Below are positions 62,948 through 64,000 of a stretch of DNA of 64,000 bases, in pieces. The stretch's first letter is position 1. The number at the start of each line of letters is the position of its first letter. Source of the DNA: JAHEEL01 sp963785245 (GTDB taxonomy: Bacteria > Actinomycetota > Acidimicrobiia > Spongiisociales > UBA5794). Below the pieces are notes generated by a model. That model was not told the origin of the DNA. It was given only the letters and a program-made list of their open reading frames with translations, and did not search any database. The position numbers and the translations under genes are program-made. The stretch is taken from assembly GCA_963785245.1 (NCBI GenBank), contig CAWAUO010000007.1:1-64000 (forward strand). The letters run 5' to 3'.

Positions 62948-64000
62948 ATGTCAATGCATCGCGGCTATCGCGGCTTGATTCTCCTCCTCATCGTCGCCTT
63001 GTTGGCGGTCGTCCCGATCGGCGCGTCCGCGCAGACCGAACGTGACGTCGACCGCGCCGAGGATCAGGTCGAACGGGCCGAGAGCGCCACGTCGGCCGCC
63101 TACACGAAGTGGAAAGCAGCACAGGACGAACTCGAAGAGGCGCTGCTCGAACTCGACAGGGTGACCAGCCAGCTCGACAACCTGATCTACACCATCGGCC
63201 TCCTCGAGAGCAAGATCTCCACGTACGAGGGGGACGTCGAGGGCCTCAGGGAGACGGCGCAGGAACTCGTCCTGGAGGCCTACACGTCGGGAGGCCGCGG
63301 GCTGGTCACGGCTGCGTTCGAGGCGGGTTCGATCCAGGATCTGCTCACCTCTCAGCAGTTGATGGATCGTGCCGCGTCGCGCGACATTGCCGACCTCGAC
63401 CGACTCCAGGCCGTGTCCCGCGAGATGGGTCGCCTCAAGCTCGAACTGATCGACAGCAGGGCCGAGGTCGAGGTGCTCGAGGCGAAGGCCGCCGAACTCG
63501 TCGACCGCCAGGCGGCGCTCTCCGACGAGGCGAAAGACACCTACAACAACGCTTCGGCAGCCGAGCAACGGGCCATCGACAACCTCGCAAGGGAACGGCA
63601 CGAGCTCCAGGCGGCCATCGCCCTCAAGAAGGCTCGCGACGTGGCGGCAGCGAACGCGAAGTCCGGAACGGCCGCCGGTCTCCCGCCGGCCGCGACGCCC
63701 GGCTTCTACTGCCCGGTCCAGGGCGGCGCATCGTTCATCGACTCGTGGGGATTCCCGCGATCCGGCGGCCGCAGGCACAAGGGAGTCGACATGTTCAACT
63801 CCCGAAACACTCCACTCGTCGCCGTGGTCGACGGCAAGGTGAAGTTCTCGTCGAACAGCCTCGGCGGGCTCTCCACACATCTCTATGCAGGCGGCACCAC
63901 CTACTACTACACCCACCTCGAGAAGCATCCGACGAACATCTCTTCAGGTCAGAACGTCAAGGCAGGGACCGTCATCGGCTACCTCGGGAATAGCGGAAAC
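62948..64000 (+). CDS. M23-family peptidoglycan peptidase with coiled coil, 3' end outside window
   Basis: 351 codons are visible and the gene runs off the window. A signal peptide (GLILLLIVALLAVVPIGASA) is followed by long heptad-rich coiled coils (about 30-235) of the EnvC/RipC kind, then an M23 metallopeptidase domain from about 250 with the metal motif HKGVDM and THLYAGGTTYYYTHLE. Such proteins cut cross-links in the cell wall during division or activate other hydrolases. The third zinc ligand (HxH) would lie beyond base 64000, so activity cannot be judged. A second ATG lies two codons after the first. Confidence 0.88.
   Translation, partial: MSMHRGYRGLILLLIVALLAVVPIGASAQTERDVDRAEDQVERAESATSAAYTKWKAAQDELEEALLELDRVTSQLDNLIYTIGLLESKISTYEGDVEGLRETAQELVLEAYTSGGRGLVTAAFEAGSIQDLLTSQQLMDRAASRDIADLDRLQAVSREMGRLKLELIDSRAEVEVLEAKAAELVDRQAALSDEAKDTYNNASAAEQRAIDNLARERHELQAAIALKKARDVAAANAKSGTAAGLPPAATPGFYCPVQGGASFIDSWGFPRSGGRRHKGVDMFNSRNTPLVAVVDGKVKFSSNSLGGLSTHLYAGGTTYYYTHLEKHPTNISSGQNVKAGTVIGYLGNSGN

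Overview
The window is high-GC DNA with dense, operon-packed genes, many GTG starts and ATGA/TAGTG start-stop overlaps. It points to an actinobacterium (Actinomycetota). The gene set (full Nuo complex I, PetB/PetD-style split cytochrome b, Rex, Tad pilus proteins, DUF5667/ECF sigma pair) would suit Acidimicrobiia, but that placement is inference. No rRNA, tRNA, CRISPR array, integrase or transposase was seen.

Left part (1-26 kb) is accessory. It opens inside a giant surface protein made of fifteen near-identical 97-residue PKD-like repeats (1-5150). A minus-strand biosynthetic cluster follows, read from 20.7 kb down to 5.8 kb: an NRPS (half C domain, A, carrier, sulfotransferase), a PKS-NRPS hybrid (KS, AT, ACP, aminotransferase, C, A, PCP), a terminal C-PCP-thioesterase protein without an A domain, and a Sfp-type phosphopantetheinyl transferase that would activate the carriers. 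The predicted product is a small sulfated or sulfate-processed peptide-polyketide with an amino group placed by the aminotransferase. Most of these genes are cut by single-base frameshifts. Next come a phosphodiesterase, an autoregulated-looking DUF5667/ECF sigma operon, and a damaged TadE/TadG locus.

Middle (26-46.6 kb): an Fe(III) ABC transporter (binding protein, fused permease, ATPase) with a decayed duplicate of its own promoter and signal peptide, then a complete nuoA-N operon on the minus strand (46.6 down to 31.6 kb) with a membrane-anchored beta-helix protein as a fifteenth gene. All fourteen nuo genes are intact.

Right part (46.6-64 kb): a geranylgeranyl-reductase-family (probably menaquinone-modifying) enzyme; a divergent respiratory locus with a cbb3-like CcoN-CcoO fusion that lacks the expected metal-binding histidines, a repeat-bearing membrane cytochrome c, and a bc complex operon (membrane protein, cytochrome b halves, Rieske, dihaem cytochrome c, pilin-like membrane protein); then Rex, a SAM hydrolase, HMG-CoA lyase, a conserved unknown, a MoaD-membrane fusion and an M23 peptidase running off the end.

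The most unusual items are: a small cytoplasmic RSAxARAK mini-domain shared by two respiratory proteins (six copies); the histidine-less CcoN-CcoO fusion; the A-PCP-sulfotransferase and A-less termination modules; the MoaD-CdsA-like fusion; a two-hairpin dispersed repeat that has been absorbed into coding sequences; and a recurring TANNNT box only 6-12 bases before start codons.
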